Assembly (NCBI GenBank): GCA_964513075.1
Contig: CAZELR010000003.1
Location: 1-64,000 of the forward strand
From: DAOUBP01 sp964513075
Lineage (GTDB): Bacteria; Chloroflexota; Anaerolineae; CG2-30-64-16
Reading direction: 5' to 3'
DNA length: 64,000 bases
Shown here: piece by piece, positions 32,865 through 40,590 of the stretch
Position numbering within the stretch: the stretch's first letter is position 1
How the letters are laid out: each line of letters opens with the position of its first letter
The notes under the pieces: generated by a model
What the model was told of the DNA's origin: nothing
The model's database searches: none
Seen by the model: the letters and a program-made list of their open reading frames with translations, nothing else
Translations under genes and position numbers: made by a program

Positions 32865-34805
32865 TCAGGCCGGTGTCGGAAGAGGCGCTGGCGCCCCTGC
32901 TGGGCGATCACCGATGGTCGGTGCGCTGTGGCTGGTAGGCGGAATTTCGGGCGCCGGGGCCGGTAGTTCTGCCTGGCGCGGCGGTACACCCGGCACGCCG
33001 GCGAAGATCTTTTCGAACTCCTCGGCATCCAGCGTTTCTATCTGCATCAACTTGTTTGCGATGGCATGGTGTTGCTCGTTAAAGCGAACAAGGATATCTT
33101 TGGCTCGGCCATACGCCTCGGTGACGATGCGGTTAACTTCCTGGTCGATCTCGCGGGCCACCTGCTCGCTATAGTTGCGCTGCTCACCGATATCGCGGCC
33201 CAGGAAAACCATCTCGTGGCGCTGACCAAACACCATCGGCCCCATCTTGGCGCTCATACCGTATTGGGTGACCATAGCCCGTGCCAGCTTGGTAACCTTA
33301 TCCAGGTCGTCCACTGCACCATTGGTAATGTCATCGAAAATGAGCTGCTCGGCCACGCGGCCAGCCAACATGGCGCTCAGATCGTGCTCGAATTTGGTTC
33401 GGCTCACCAACACTTTGTCGGTTTCAGGTAACGATATGACGTAGCCCAGCGCCATGCCCCGGCTCACGATGCTGATCTTGTGCACCGGGTCGCACTTGGG
33501 GAGCATGCGCCGCACCAGGGCGTGGCCGGCCTCGTGATAGGCGATAACTTTCTTCTCTTTGTCCGAGATGATGCGCGAGCGGCGTTCAGGTCCGGCAATC
33601 ACCTTCTCCACCGAGTCCTGAAACTCAGCCATGCCGATGGCCCGCTTGTTGCGCCGCGCCGCCAGGATTGCCGCCTCGTTCACCAGGTTCTCGATGTCCG
33701 CACCCACGAAGCCCGGCGTGCTCTTGGCGATCGTCGCCAGCTCGATCCCCGGCTCCAGCGGCTTGCCCCGCACATGCACCTGCAAGATCGCCTCGCGGCC
33801 CTTGGCGTCCGGCCGATCCATCACCACCTGCCGGTCGAACCGCCCCGGCCGCAGCAACGCCGGGTCCAGGATGTCCGGCCGATTGGTCGCCGCCACCAGG
33901 ATCACGTTCGTGTCGGTGTCGAAGCCGTCCATCTCCACCAGGATCTGGTTCAGCGTCTGCTCCCGCTCGTCGTGGCTGCCCCCCAGCCCCGCCCCGCGCT
34001 GCCGGCCCACCGCATCGATCTCATCGATGAAGATGATGCACGGCGAGTTCTTCTTGGCCTGCTCGAACAGGTCGCGCACCCGGCTGGCCCCCACGCCCAC
34101 GAACATCTCCACAAACTCCGACCCCGAGATCGAGAAGAACGGCACCCCCGCCTCGCCCGAGATCGCCTTCGCCATCAACGTCTTGCCGGTCCCCGGCGGC
34201 CCCACCAACAGCACCCCCTTCGGAATGCGCGCCCCCAGGCTGGCGAACTTCTGCGGCTCCTTCAGAAACTCCACGACCTCCTGCAGCTCCTGCTTCGATT
34301 CCTCCGCCCCGGCCACGTCCTGAAAGGTCACCGTCGGCTTGTCCCCCGTGAACACCCGCGCCCGACTCTTGCCGAACGACATCGCCTGGTTATTGGAGCC
34401 TTGCGCCTGGCGCAGAATCATGAAGAACAGGCCGCCGATCAGGAGCAGCGGCAGCACTGTGCTTGCGATAGCCAGCCAGTCCGACGCATTGCTCGGCGCC
34501 GCCACTTGCAGATCGATCTGTGCAAGCTTCTCGGGTGTCACCCCCATGTTCAGCAAGGAGGTTGTGAGATTGACGCCATCTTCCTTCTGCGAGATAAACG
34601 TCTGCTTGTCTTTTGTCTCCACCTGAAGTTGATCGCCCGATACTACGATCTTGCTGATGTCGCCGCTGCCGATCAATGCGGCCACCTCAGTCAGCCCTTT
34701 CTCGGGCGGTCGCTCGTTGGATTGTGACGCGCTATAAAACAGGACGGCCACGGCAACAATGATCAGCACGTAGACCAGTCCATTCCTTCGCCAATTGGCA
34801 CCCAC
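32865..34805 (-). CDS. ftsH: ATP-dependent zinc metalloprotease FtsH
   Basis: A 646-residue membrane AAA protease that degrades misfolded membrane proteins and short-lived regulators. Membrane helices lie at about 9-26 and 111-131 around an extracytoplasmic domain. Walker A GPPGTGKT is at 202-209, Walker B IIFIDEIDAVG near 257-267, the pore motif FVEMFVGVGAS near 231, and the zinc site HEAGH at 424-428. The C-terminus is proline/alanine-rich. A TATAAT on the minus strand at 34881-34876 is the likely -10. Length and layout are normal. Confidence 0.96.
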   Translation of the reverse strand: MGANWRRNGLVYVLIIVAVAVLFYSASQSNERPPEKGLTEVAALIGSGDISKIVVSGDQLQVETKDKQTFISQKEDGVNLTTSLLNMGVTPEKLAQIDLQVAAPSNASDWLAIASTVLPLLLIGGLFFMILRQAQGSNNQAMSFGKSRARVFTGDKPTVTFQDVAGAEESKQELQEVVEFLKEPQKFASLGARIPKGVLLVGPPGTGKTLMAKAISGEAGVPFFSISGSEFVEMFVGVGASRVRDLFEQAKKNSPCIIFIDEIDAVGRQRGAGLGGSHDEREQTLNQILVEMDGFDTDTNVILVAATNRPDILDPALLRPGRFDRQVVMDRPDAKGREAILQVHVRGKPLEPGIELATIAKSTPGFVGADIENLVNEAAILAARRNKRAIGMAEFQDSVEKVIAGPERRSRIISDKEKKVIAYHEAGHALVRRMLPKCDPVHKISIVSRGMALGYVISLPETDKVLVSRTKFEHDLSAMLAGRVAEQLIFDDITNGAVDDLDKVTKLARAMVTQYGMSAKMGPMVFGQRHEMVFLGRDIGEQRNYSEQVAREIDQEVNRIVTEAYGRAKDILVRFNEQHHAIANKLMQIETLDAEEFEKIFAGVPGVPPRQAELPAPAPEIPPTSHSAPTIGDRPAGAPAPLPTPA

Positions 34806-34963
34806 GATACTTGCCTCCGGTAAGGTTGAACGCTCAGAGTCCCAGCAGAAATTAGGCGCTCAATACCTAAACAACATTATAGCAGACAAGCCCTAATCTG
34901 ACCAGGCATCTGGCTTACAGTACCATCATTGCCCGGGCAGGGAAACGCCATGACAAAGATCAT

Positions 34964-34992
34964 TTGACGCCTGGCCGAGCGTGTGTTATGCT
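34964..34992 (+). promoter_or_regulatory. Promoter of the B12 operon
   Basis: TTGACG at 34964-34969 and TATGCT at 34987-34992 with a 17-base spacer. Transcription should start near 35000, about 45 bases ahead of the riboswitch aptamer. Confidence 0.65.
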
Positions 34993-35044
34993 CTGACGTG
35001 TTCGAAGCTTGACAACGCGCCGGGCGCCGGCGCAAATAGTCTGT

Positions 35045-35142
35045 GTGCAGAATGTCAGGGGAAGCCGGTGCAAGGCCGGCGCTGTCCCGCAACTGTATCC
35101 CGGAGCCATGCGACCGGGGAGCCAGGTTACCTCCTTCTGCAC
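35045..35142 (+). promoter_or_regulatory. Cobalamin riboswitch
   Basis: The aptamer is enclosed by GTGCAGAA (35045-35052) and TTCTGCAC (35135-35142). Its core has the conserved GCCGGTGCAAGGCCGGCGCTG-type segment followed by CCCGCAACTGT and GGGAGCCAGG, the classic B12-box arrangement. A segment at 35164-35175 (CAAAGGGAGTGG) can pair with 35205-35216 (CCGCTCCCCTTG), which would disrupt the terminator at 35210-35241; this is a plausible antiterminator. Expected outcome: when cobalamin is plentiful, the terminator forms and the uptake genes are off. Confidence 0.92.
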
Positions 35143-35209
35143 TGTTCTTGACGACCTTCGCGGCAAAGGGAGTGGAACGCAATCTGCAAATTGCAGTTTG
35201 CAAGCCGCT

Positions 35210-35241
35210 CCCCTTGTCATCACTGGCAAGGGGCTTTTTTT
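35210..35241 (+). terminator. Riboswitch-controlled terminator 1
   Basis: CCCCTTG (35210-35216) pairs with CAAGGGG (35227-35233), followed by a C and seven Ts. It overlaps the proposed antiterminator strand. Confidence 0.85.
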
Positions 35242-35244
35242 CCT

Positions 35245-35274
35245 AAAAGCGCCCCTGCCCAGGGGCGCTTTTTT
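35245..35274 (+). terminator. Terminator 2, immediately ahead of the first start codon
   Basis: AAAAGCGCCCCT (35245-35256) and AGGGGCGCTTTT (35261-35272) form a perfect 12-bp stem with a 4-base loop and a T-run ending at 35274. The likely start codon GTG of the next gene is at 35275, so the same hairpin could also limit ribosome access. Confidence 0.8.
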
Positions 35275-36339
35275 GTGATAACCAGAGGTATCTGGCGGAT
35301 TGCGGCGGGCATTGTGCTGGCGCTGTGGCTGAGCGTTGCCGGCGAGTTGCCGGTGGCGCGCGCCGATGATCCGGCAGCGCGCGCGGTGATCTGGCTGCAC
35401 ACGCAGCAGTTGCCTGACGGCAGTTTCGGCCTGCGCGCAGCAGATGGAAGCTATGCCCCCAGTGCCAGCGCCACCGCGGACGTGGTGTATGTGTTGGCGT
35501 TGGTCGGTGAGGATCCTGCTGGTGCAGAGTGGACTCGGGGCGGCAACAGCGCCTTGAGTGCCTTGGCCCGCCTGGCGCCAGGTTATGTCGGGCAGGATGC
35601 CGGTCAAGCCGGCAAGGTGGCCCGGGCAGCCGCAGTTGCAGGCGGCGATCCGCGCTCATTTGGCGGCCTGAACCTGCTGCAGATCATCCAGGATGCCTAT
35701 GATCCCCGGACCGGGCGCTACCATCCGGCCCTCCTTTATCGGCACTCGCTTGCCGTTGAGGGCCTGTTGCGTGCAGGTGCGACGGTGCCCCAAGCTGCGC
35801 TGACCGTCCTGTGGCAGGCGCAGCTGCCGGACGGCGGCTGGTTTTGGAGCTTCGACGGCGCACAAAGCGATATTGACAGCACCGGACGAGTGTTGGCGTT
35901 CCTGGCAGGACAGGCAGGGGTGCAAAATCAGGATGCCCTCGCCCGCACAGCAAGGTATCTCAGCCTTGAGCAGGCGCCGACCGGCGGCTGGGGGGTAGGT
36001 TATATTGCGGGCCCGCCGAACTCCAACTCGACCGCGCTGGCCGTGACAGGCCTTCACACTGCCGGCTGCGATCTCCAGTCCAAGCTTTTTCGCAAGGCAG
36101 GGCGCAGCCCACTCGAGACCTTGCTCGGCTTTCAGGAGCCAAGCGGGGCATTTGTTTACACCAAAGAGCCGGGAAAAGAGGAAAGCCGGCTGATGGCGAC
36201 AGTGGATGCCCTGAACGCGTTGCTGAGCGCCAGCCGCGCGCAAGTGCGGCCAGGAGAGACCGGCTTAGTTGCCTGTCCGCCGAGTGGAGGGAAGTTCGGA
36301 CACAAGGGTCTGCCTTATCGGGGATTGCGACGTGAGTAA
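35275..36339 (+). CDS. Secreted alpha/alpha-barrel (prenyltransferase/transcobalamin-like) protein
   Basis: A 354-residue protein starting at GTG 35275, giving a signal peptide with Arg residues and a hydrophobic core (GIVLALWLSVAGELPVARA). The mature part has repeats typical of the alpha6/alpha6 barrel of terpene-cyclase-like and cobalamin-carrier proteins: AVIWLHTQQLPDGSFG, TVLWQAQLPDGGWFW, YLSLEQAPTGGWGVGY with NSNSTALAVTGL, and TLLGFQEPSGAFVY. Intrinsic factor and transcobalamin use this barrel as their first B12-binding half; the second half is a DUF4430-like domain, encoded here by the next two genes. Cyclase catalytic acids are not evident. Riboswitch control and the ECF genes downstream support a B12-binding role, which is inferred. 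Confidence 0.7.
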   Translation: MITRGIWRIAAGIVLALWLSVAGELPVARADDPAARAVIWLHTQQLPDGSFGLRAADGSYAPSASATADVVYVLALVGEDPAGAEWTRGGNSALSALARLAPGYVGQDAGQAGKVARAAAVAGGDPRSFGGLNLLQIIQDAYDPRTGRYHPALLYRHSLAVEGLLRAGATVPQAALTVLWQAQLPDGGWFWSFDGAQSDIDSTGRVLAFLAGQAGVQNQDALARTARYLSLEQAPTGGWGVGYIAGPPNSNSTALAVTGLHTAGCDLQSKLFRKAGRSPLETLLGFQEPSGAFVYTKEPGKEESRLMATVDALNALLSASRAQVRPGETGLVACPPSGGKFGHKGLPYRGLRRE

Positions 36340-36406
36340 GGCGTATTGCAGGGTGTGGCGCCTGTTGAGATCAATCTGAAATCATCTTGGTTGGGAGGAA
36401 GAGCTC

Positions 36407-36997
36407 ATGTTTCGTCGTTTGACATTCATCGTGTTGCTGGTGCTGGTCGTCAGCGCGGCTTTGGCCGGTGTGGCATCGGCCGCCGATATAGACACCAAGC
36501 AGATTGGCCTGGTCATCGCCTTTCCCGATGGCAGCACGCACACCGAAGTTGTCGTTGTTCCCACAGCAGCGACAACGGTTGATGCCTTGAAGGCAGCGAA
36601 GATCAATTTGACCAGCCAGACGTCCAGCTTCGGTACAGCTATCTGCGGCATCAACAACGTCGGCTGTCCTGAGACCAACTGTTTCTGCGACCCTAAGCAG
36701 TTTTGGGCCTACTATCACCTGGTCGACAATGCCTGGGCTTCAGCCGCCGAGGGGGCCGGCAGCTACGTGCCCGCAAACGGCGCAGTTGAGGGCTTTGCCT
36801 GGAGCGGAAGCGATGCCAGCTTCAATCCCACGACCCAGCCGCCCATTTACACGTTCGATCAGATCGTTGCAGCGCCGCGCCTGGCGACTCTGCCCCAAAC
36901 GGGCGGCGGCCTTGTTCCCCAGATCGTTGGCGGCTTGAGTGGCTTGCTGTTGGTTGGCGCCGGCCTGGCTGTGAGTTTCCGGCGGAACAAGCATTGA
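36407..36997 (+). CDS. DUF4430 protein with LPQTG wall-sorting signal
   Basis: A 196-residue exported protein: signal peptide (about 1-25), a DUF4430-like domain (about 30-140; IGLVIAFPDGSTHTEVVVV, TTVDALKAAK, FWAYYHLVDNAW, YVPANGAVEGFAWSG), and a C-terminal sorting signal with LPQTGGG at 162-168, a hydrophobic helix and an RRNKH tail. DUF4430 matches the C-terminal beta-domain of transcobalamin/intrinsic factor, which covers bound B12. The cysteines in AICGINNVGCPETNCFC may form disulfides. GGAGG precedes the ATG. LPQTG implies sortase-mediated anchoring; no sortase gene is in the window. Proposed role: surface B12 capture together with the barrel protein. Confidence 0.75.
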   Translation: MFRRLTFIVLLVLVVSAALAGVASAADIDTKQIGLVIAFPDGSTHTEVVVVPTAATTVDALKAAKINLTSQTSSFGTAICGINNVGCPETNCFCDPKQFWAYYHLVDNAWASAAEGAGSYVPANGAVEGFAWSGSDASFNPTTQPPIYTFDQIVAAPRLATLPQTGGGLVPQIVGGLSGLLLVGAGLAVSFRRNKH

Positions 36998-37045
36998 TGA
37001 TCGCCGGCTGGACGGCGCTTGTGCGCAACGAAACGGAGATCGGAT

Positions 37046-37801
37046 ATGACGGCGATCTGTAGGGTCGCGATCCATAGGATCGGGCGCCTCGGTCATTACG
37101 GAATGCTGGTCCTTGTGCTCGTTGGGGCGGCTTGGCTGGCTATCTCGGCGCGTCTGGCGCCGGATGTGCTGGCCGAACAAGGCCCGAACCGCGCGGCGCT
37201 CGTGGTGCGCTTCAGCGACGGCACCGTGCAGCAGGCATGCGTTTCGTTCGATACGCCGGCCATTTCTGGCGCCGAACTGCTGGCGCGCTCAGGAATGCAA
37301 GCGGTTATGGATTACAACAGCGGCCTGGGCGGCGCGGTATGCAGCGTAAACGGCGACGGCTGCGCGTATCCCAGGCAGGATTGTTTTTGCCAATGTCAAG
37401 GGCTTCGCTGCGAGTACTGGACATCCTATCATTGGACCGCTGGCGGCTGGCAGTACTCGCAAGTAGGCGCCAGCAGTTACCAGGTAACCGATGGCGCCCT
37501 GGAGGGCTGGTCATGGGGGCAGGGCGACTTCTCCAGTGGGGAGCCACCCCCGCAGGTTGCCTACACCGATGTCTGTCCGGAGTCTGCACTGCCGGCCCAG
37601 GGCAGCCAGTCCGCGTTTCGCTCTCTGCCGGTGCCTGTGGCGCAGACGGCAGATTCCCCACGCGATAGCGGGGCCGCGCCTTCACGTTATGTCACGTATC
37701 CTCTGTTCGCGGCATTTTTGGGCGGCGCCTGCGTTTGGGTGCTTTTACGGAGAAAGGGGCAGCCGTCTTTACAGCGAGCGGAGGACCAGGGCCGTAGGTA
37801 A
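37046..37801 (+). CDS. Second DUF4430 protein, membrane-anchored
   Basis: A 251-residue paralogue-like partner of the previous gene. It has an N-terminal membrane/signal segment (about 20-45), a DUF4430-like domain (AALVVRFSDGTVQQACVSF, SGAELLARSGM, YWTSYHWTAGGWQYSQ, YQVTDGALEGWSWG), a Cys-rich stretch (CAYPRQDCFCQCQGLRC) and a C-terminal helix (LFAAFLGGACVWVLL) ending in RRKGQ. It lacks an LPxTG motif, so it is probably held by the C-terminal helix. The ATG at 37046 has CGGAG upstream; a longer frame starts at 37019. Having two DUF4430 proteins with different anchors suggests a relay from wall to membrane; that is inference. Confidence 0.7.
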   Translation: MTAICRVAIHRIGRLGHYGMLVLVLVGAAWLAISARLAPDVLAEQGPNRAALVVRFSDGTVQQACVSFDTPAISGAELLARSGMQAVMDYNSGLGGAVCSVNGDGCAYPRQDCFCQCQGLRCEYWTSYHWTAGGWQYSQVGASSYQVTDGALEGWSWGQGDFSSGEPPPQVAYTDVCPESALPAQGSQSAFRSLPVPVAQTADSPRDSGAAPSRYVTYPLFAAFLGGACVWVLLRRKGQPSLQRAEDQGRR

Positions 37802-37808
37802 GAATACC

Positions 37809-38855
37809 GTGGCCGACACCACCACCTATCATCCCGTCGCCTGGCTTGCCTGGCTCGCCGCCGCGGCGCTGCCCGCGCTGTCGACGCGCAACCCTCTCTA
37901 CCTGAGCCTGACGCTGTTGGCCGTGATCGTGAATCAGATCGCCTTGGGCCGCAGCAGCCCACTGGCCCGCAGTTGGAACACGTTTGTGCGTTTCGGTGTC
38001 TGGCTGTGGCTATTGACCATTCCGTTCACCGCGCTGACCTCGCACTATGGTGCGATCGTGCTGCTCACTCTGCCACCTACCTGGCCTATCATTGGCGGCC
38101 CCATTACGTTGGAGGCGTTGCTCTACGGCTTGACCGGTGGCCTCGCGCTGGTCACGCTGCTGCTTATCTTTGCTGTGTTCAATGTAGCGGTCGATCAAGC
38201 CCGGTTGCTGCGCATGACGCCTGGGTTTGTGTATCAGATGGGGGTGGTGGCGGGCATCGCTGTCGCGTTCGTGCCGCAAATGGTGGCGAGCTGGCAGGCT
38301 ATCCACGAGGCCCAGCAAGTGCGCGGCCACAAGGTGCGCGGGGTGCGCGACCTGTTGCCGCTGATCCTGCCACTTCTTGTGACCGCGTTGGAGCGGGCTA
38401 TGCAATTGGCCGAGTCGATGGAAGCGCGCGGCTTCGGCGGGCAGGCGGTCGTTGCGTCATCGGGGCGTCGCTTGCTGCACCAGGCAGCGTTGCTGGCCGG
38501 CCTGGGTGCACTTGGTGCCGGAGTGACGACCGTCGGTTTCTGGCCGGCGCGCAGTGCCATCGCCGGATCATTGCTGGCCGCGGGCGCGGTCTGCCTGGGT
38601 TGGAGTTTCTGGGATCAAAGCCGGCACACACGACGAACCCGCTACCAGCGCTGGACGTGGCGCCGCATCGATCGCCTTGTACTGGCCGTTGCGCTGATCA
38701 GTCTTGTGGGTTGGGCCGCAGTTTGGCTGCTGCACAACCAGTGGCTGTTCTACTATCCTTACCCACCCTACTCACCCTGGCCCGTCTTCAACCCGTTGCT
38801 AGGGGCATTGATCGCCCTGCTGGCGGCGCCAGGACTATTGTTGCGTGAAGCGTGA
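37809..38855 (+). CDS. ecfT: ECF transporter transmembrane component EcfT
   Basis: A 348-residue integral membrane protein with about seven to eight hydrophobic helices. It carries the two cytoplasmic coupling motifs of EcfT in the middle, VRGHKVRGVRD and SMEARGFGG, which contact the ATPases. It follows the DUF4430 gene by 7 bases and overlaps the ATPase gene by 11 bases. GTG 37809 is chosen since the frame extends upstream only within the previous gene. The C-terminal third adds extra helices beyond the minimal family domain. Confidence 0.88.
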   Translation: MADTTTYHPVAWLAWLAAAALPALSTRNPLYLSLTLLAVIVNQIALGRSSPLARSWNTFVRFGVWLWLLTIPFTALTSHYGAIVLLTLPPTWPIIGGPITLEALLYGLTGGLALVTLLLIFAVFNVAVDQARLLRMTPGFVYQMGVVAGIAVAFVPQMVASWQAIHEAQQVRGHKVRGVRDLLPLILPLLVTALERAMQLAESMEARGFGGQAVVASSGRRLLHQAALLAGLGALGAGVTTVGFWPARSAIAGSLLAAGAVCLGWSFWDQSRHTRRTRYQRWTWRRIDRLVLAVALISLVGWAAVWLLHNQWLFYYPYPPYSPWPVFNPLLGALIALLAAPGLLLREA

Positions 38856-40590
38856 GGTCGCTGTGATTGAGCTCTCGCACGTCACTTATGCTTATGCGGA
38901 TCAGACAACTCCGGTGCTGGCTGACTTCTCAGTCTCACTGCATGCGGGGGAGTTCGTGCTGGTAGTGGGCCCATCCGGAGCAGGAAAGTCCACCTTTCTG
39001 CGCTGTTTGAACGGATTGGTGCCGCACTTCTATGGCGGGCGCTGGGCTGGGCATGTCAACGTCCTGGGCCGTGATCCGGTGCTGCTGGCGCCGCGCGGCA
39101 TGGCTGACCTGGTGGGCTTCGTCTTTCAAGATCCGGAGGCGCAGTTTGTGGTGGACACGGTAGAGGACGAGTTGGCGTTCGCAATGGAGAACTTCGCATT
39201 ACCAGCGGCCACCATGCGCAAACGAGTCGAGGAAGTTCTGGATCAGATGGGCATCGCGCATCTGCGCAGCCGGCGCATCAACACGCTGTCCGGCGGTGAG
39301 AAGCAGCGCGTGGCCATTGCGGCAGTGCTCGCGTTGCAGCCCGAGGTGTTGGTGTTGGATGAGCCCACCTCGCAGCTCGACCCACAAGCGGCCGAGGAAG
39401 TGCTGGTCGCACTGCGCCACCTCAACGCAGACCTGGGCTTGACGATCATCCTCAGCGAACACCGCCTGGAGCGGGTGGCGCAATATGCCGACCGGATGCT
39501 CTACCTGCCTGCTTTAGGCAGCCCCCCGGTGTTAGGCGAACCGCGCACCGTGCTGGCCGAATTGCCGCTGGTCCCGCCTTTGGTGGAGCTGGGGCGCACG
39601 CTGGGCTGGCAGCCGCTGCCGCTGACCATCAAGGAGGGACGTGCATTTGCGCGACCGCTGATCGACCGCTTAAGAGCAGACGAGCAAGCGCGCAGGGGCG
39701 CAGGGGCGCAGGGGCGCAGCGGAGCGGAACAATATGCAAGCGCAGTCCTGCGCCGCACCACGCACCACGCACCACGCACTACGCAGTACCCCCCGGCTGT
39801 CACCGTGAGCGCTGTCCACTACAGCTACGATGGCCATGCGGCGCTGCGGGGGATTGACCTGGTGGTGCAACCCGGCGAATTCGTGGCCTTGATGGGCCGC
39901 AACGGTTCAGGTAAGAGCACGCTGCTGAAGCAGTTAGTGGGGCTGCTGAAACCCGATCAGGGAGAAGTGTGGGTCGGGACGCTGGACACACGTCGGGCTG
40001 AGCTGGAGGCCATCGTCAAGATCGTCGGCTATGTGCCACAGCATCCCGGCATGCTGCTCTTCAGCGAGACGTTGACTGCTGAACTGGCGTTCACGCGTAA
40101 GTCGCACGGCCTGCCCCCGGATGCGGAGGCTGATTACATTCTGTTGGAGAGCCTGGGATTAGAAAAACTGGCCGGCCGCGACCCGCGCGACCTCAGTGGT
40201 GGCGAGCAACAACGCGCAGCCCTGGCAGCGATCCTTGTAGCCGAGCCGCAGATCGTCCTGCTGGACGAACCGACGCGCGGCCTTGACTATGCCCAGAAAC
40301 GCAATCTGGCGGAGTTGCTGTCCTCGTTGAAGCGCGCGGGCAAGACCATCATCTTGGCGACGCACGATGTAGAACTGGCGGCCGCGTGCGCCGACCGGGT
40401 CGTGCTGTTAGCCGAGGGTCAGGTGGTGGTCGATGGTCTGGCGCGCGAAGTGATGAGTGATTCCCAGGTATTTTCCTCGCAGATCAACAAACTCTTCCGG
40501 GATTCGCGCTTCCTGGTGGTAGATGATGTTTTGGCCGCGTTGGGGCAAATCAGCGAAACAACGAATCAGCGAATAACCGATGCTAGCTAA
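38845..40590 (+). CDS. ecfA: ECF transporter ATPase, two fused ABC domains
   Basis: A 581-residue protein containing both ECF ATPases in one chain. Domain 1 (about 5-235) has GPSGAGKST, LSGGEKQRVAIAA and VLDEPTSQLD; domain 2 (about 320-560) has GRNGSGKST, LSGGEQQRAALAA and LLDEPTRGLD. The linker at about residues 275-320 is encoded by simple repeats (GCAGGGGC units at about 39690-39722 and CACCACGCA units at about 39753-39785) and reads RRGAGAQGRSG and TTHHAPRTTQY. It starts with GTG 38845, overlapping ecfT; GTG 38863 is an alternative. It powers import by the S component encoded next. Confidence 0.92.
   Translation: MKREVAVIELSHVTYAYADQTTPVLADFSVSLHAGEFVLVVGPSGAGKSTFLRCLNGLVPHFYGGRWAGHVNVLGRDPVLLAPRGMADLVGFVFQDPEAQFVVDTVEDELAFAMENFALPAATMRKRVEEVLDQMGIAHLRSRRINTLSGGEKQRVAIAAVLALQPEVLVLDEPTSQLDPQAAEEVLVALRHLNADLGLTIILSEHRLERVAQYADRMLYLPALGSPPVLGEPRTVLAELPLVPPLVELGRTLGWQPLPLTIKEGRAFARPLIDRLRADEQARRGAGAQGRSGAEQYASAVLRRTTHHAPRTTQYPPAVTVSAVHYSYDGHAALRGIDLVVQPGEFVALMGRNGSGKSTLLKQLVGLLKPDQGEVWVGTLDTRRAELEAIVKIVGYVPQHPGMLLFSETLTAELAFTRKSHGLPPDAEADYILLESLGLEKLAGRDPRDLSGGEQQRAALAAILVAEPQIVLLDEPTRGLDYAQKRNLAELLSSLKRAGKTIILATHDVELAAACADRVVLLAEGQVVVDGLAREVMSDSQVFSSQINKLFRDSRFLVVDDVLAALGQISETTNQRITDAS

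Noticed and set aside
33480..34727. A 415-codon frame antisense to ftsH
   Set aside because: Histidine/arginine/leucine-rich composition typical of the antisense strand of a GC-rich gene; ftsH on the other strand is unmistakable.
39747..39790. CACCACGCA units resembling a CRISPR-like array
   Set aside because: Units are contiguous without spacers and are translated as part of the EcfA linker; no cas genes are present.
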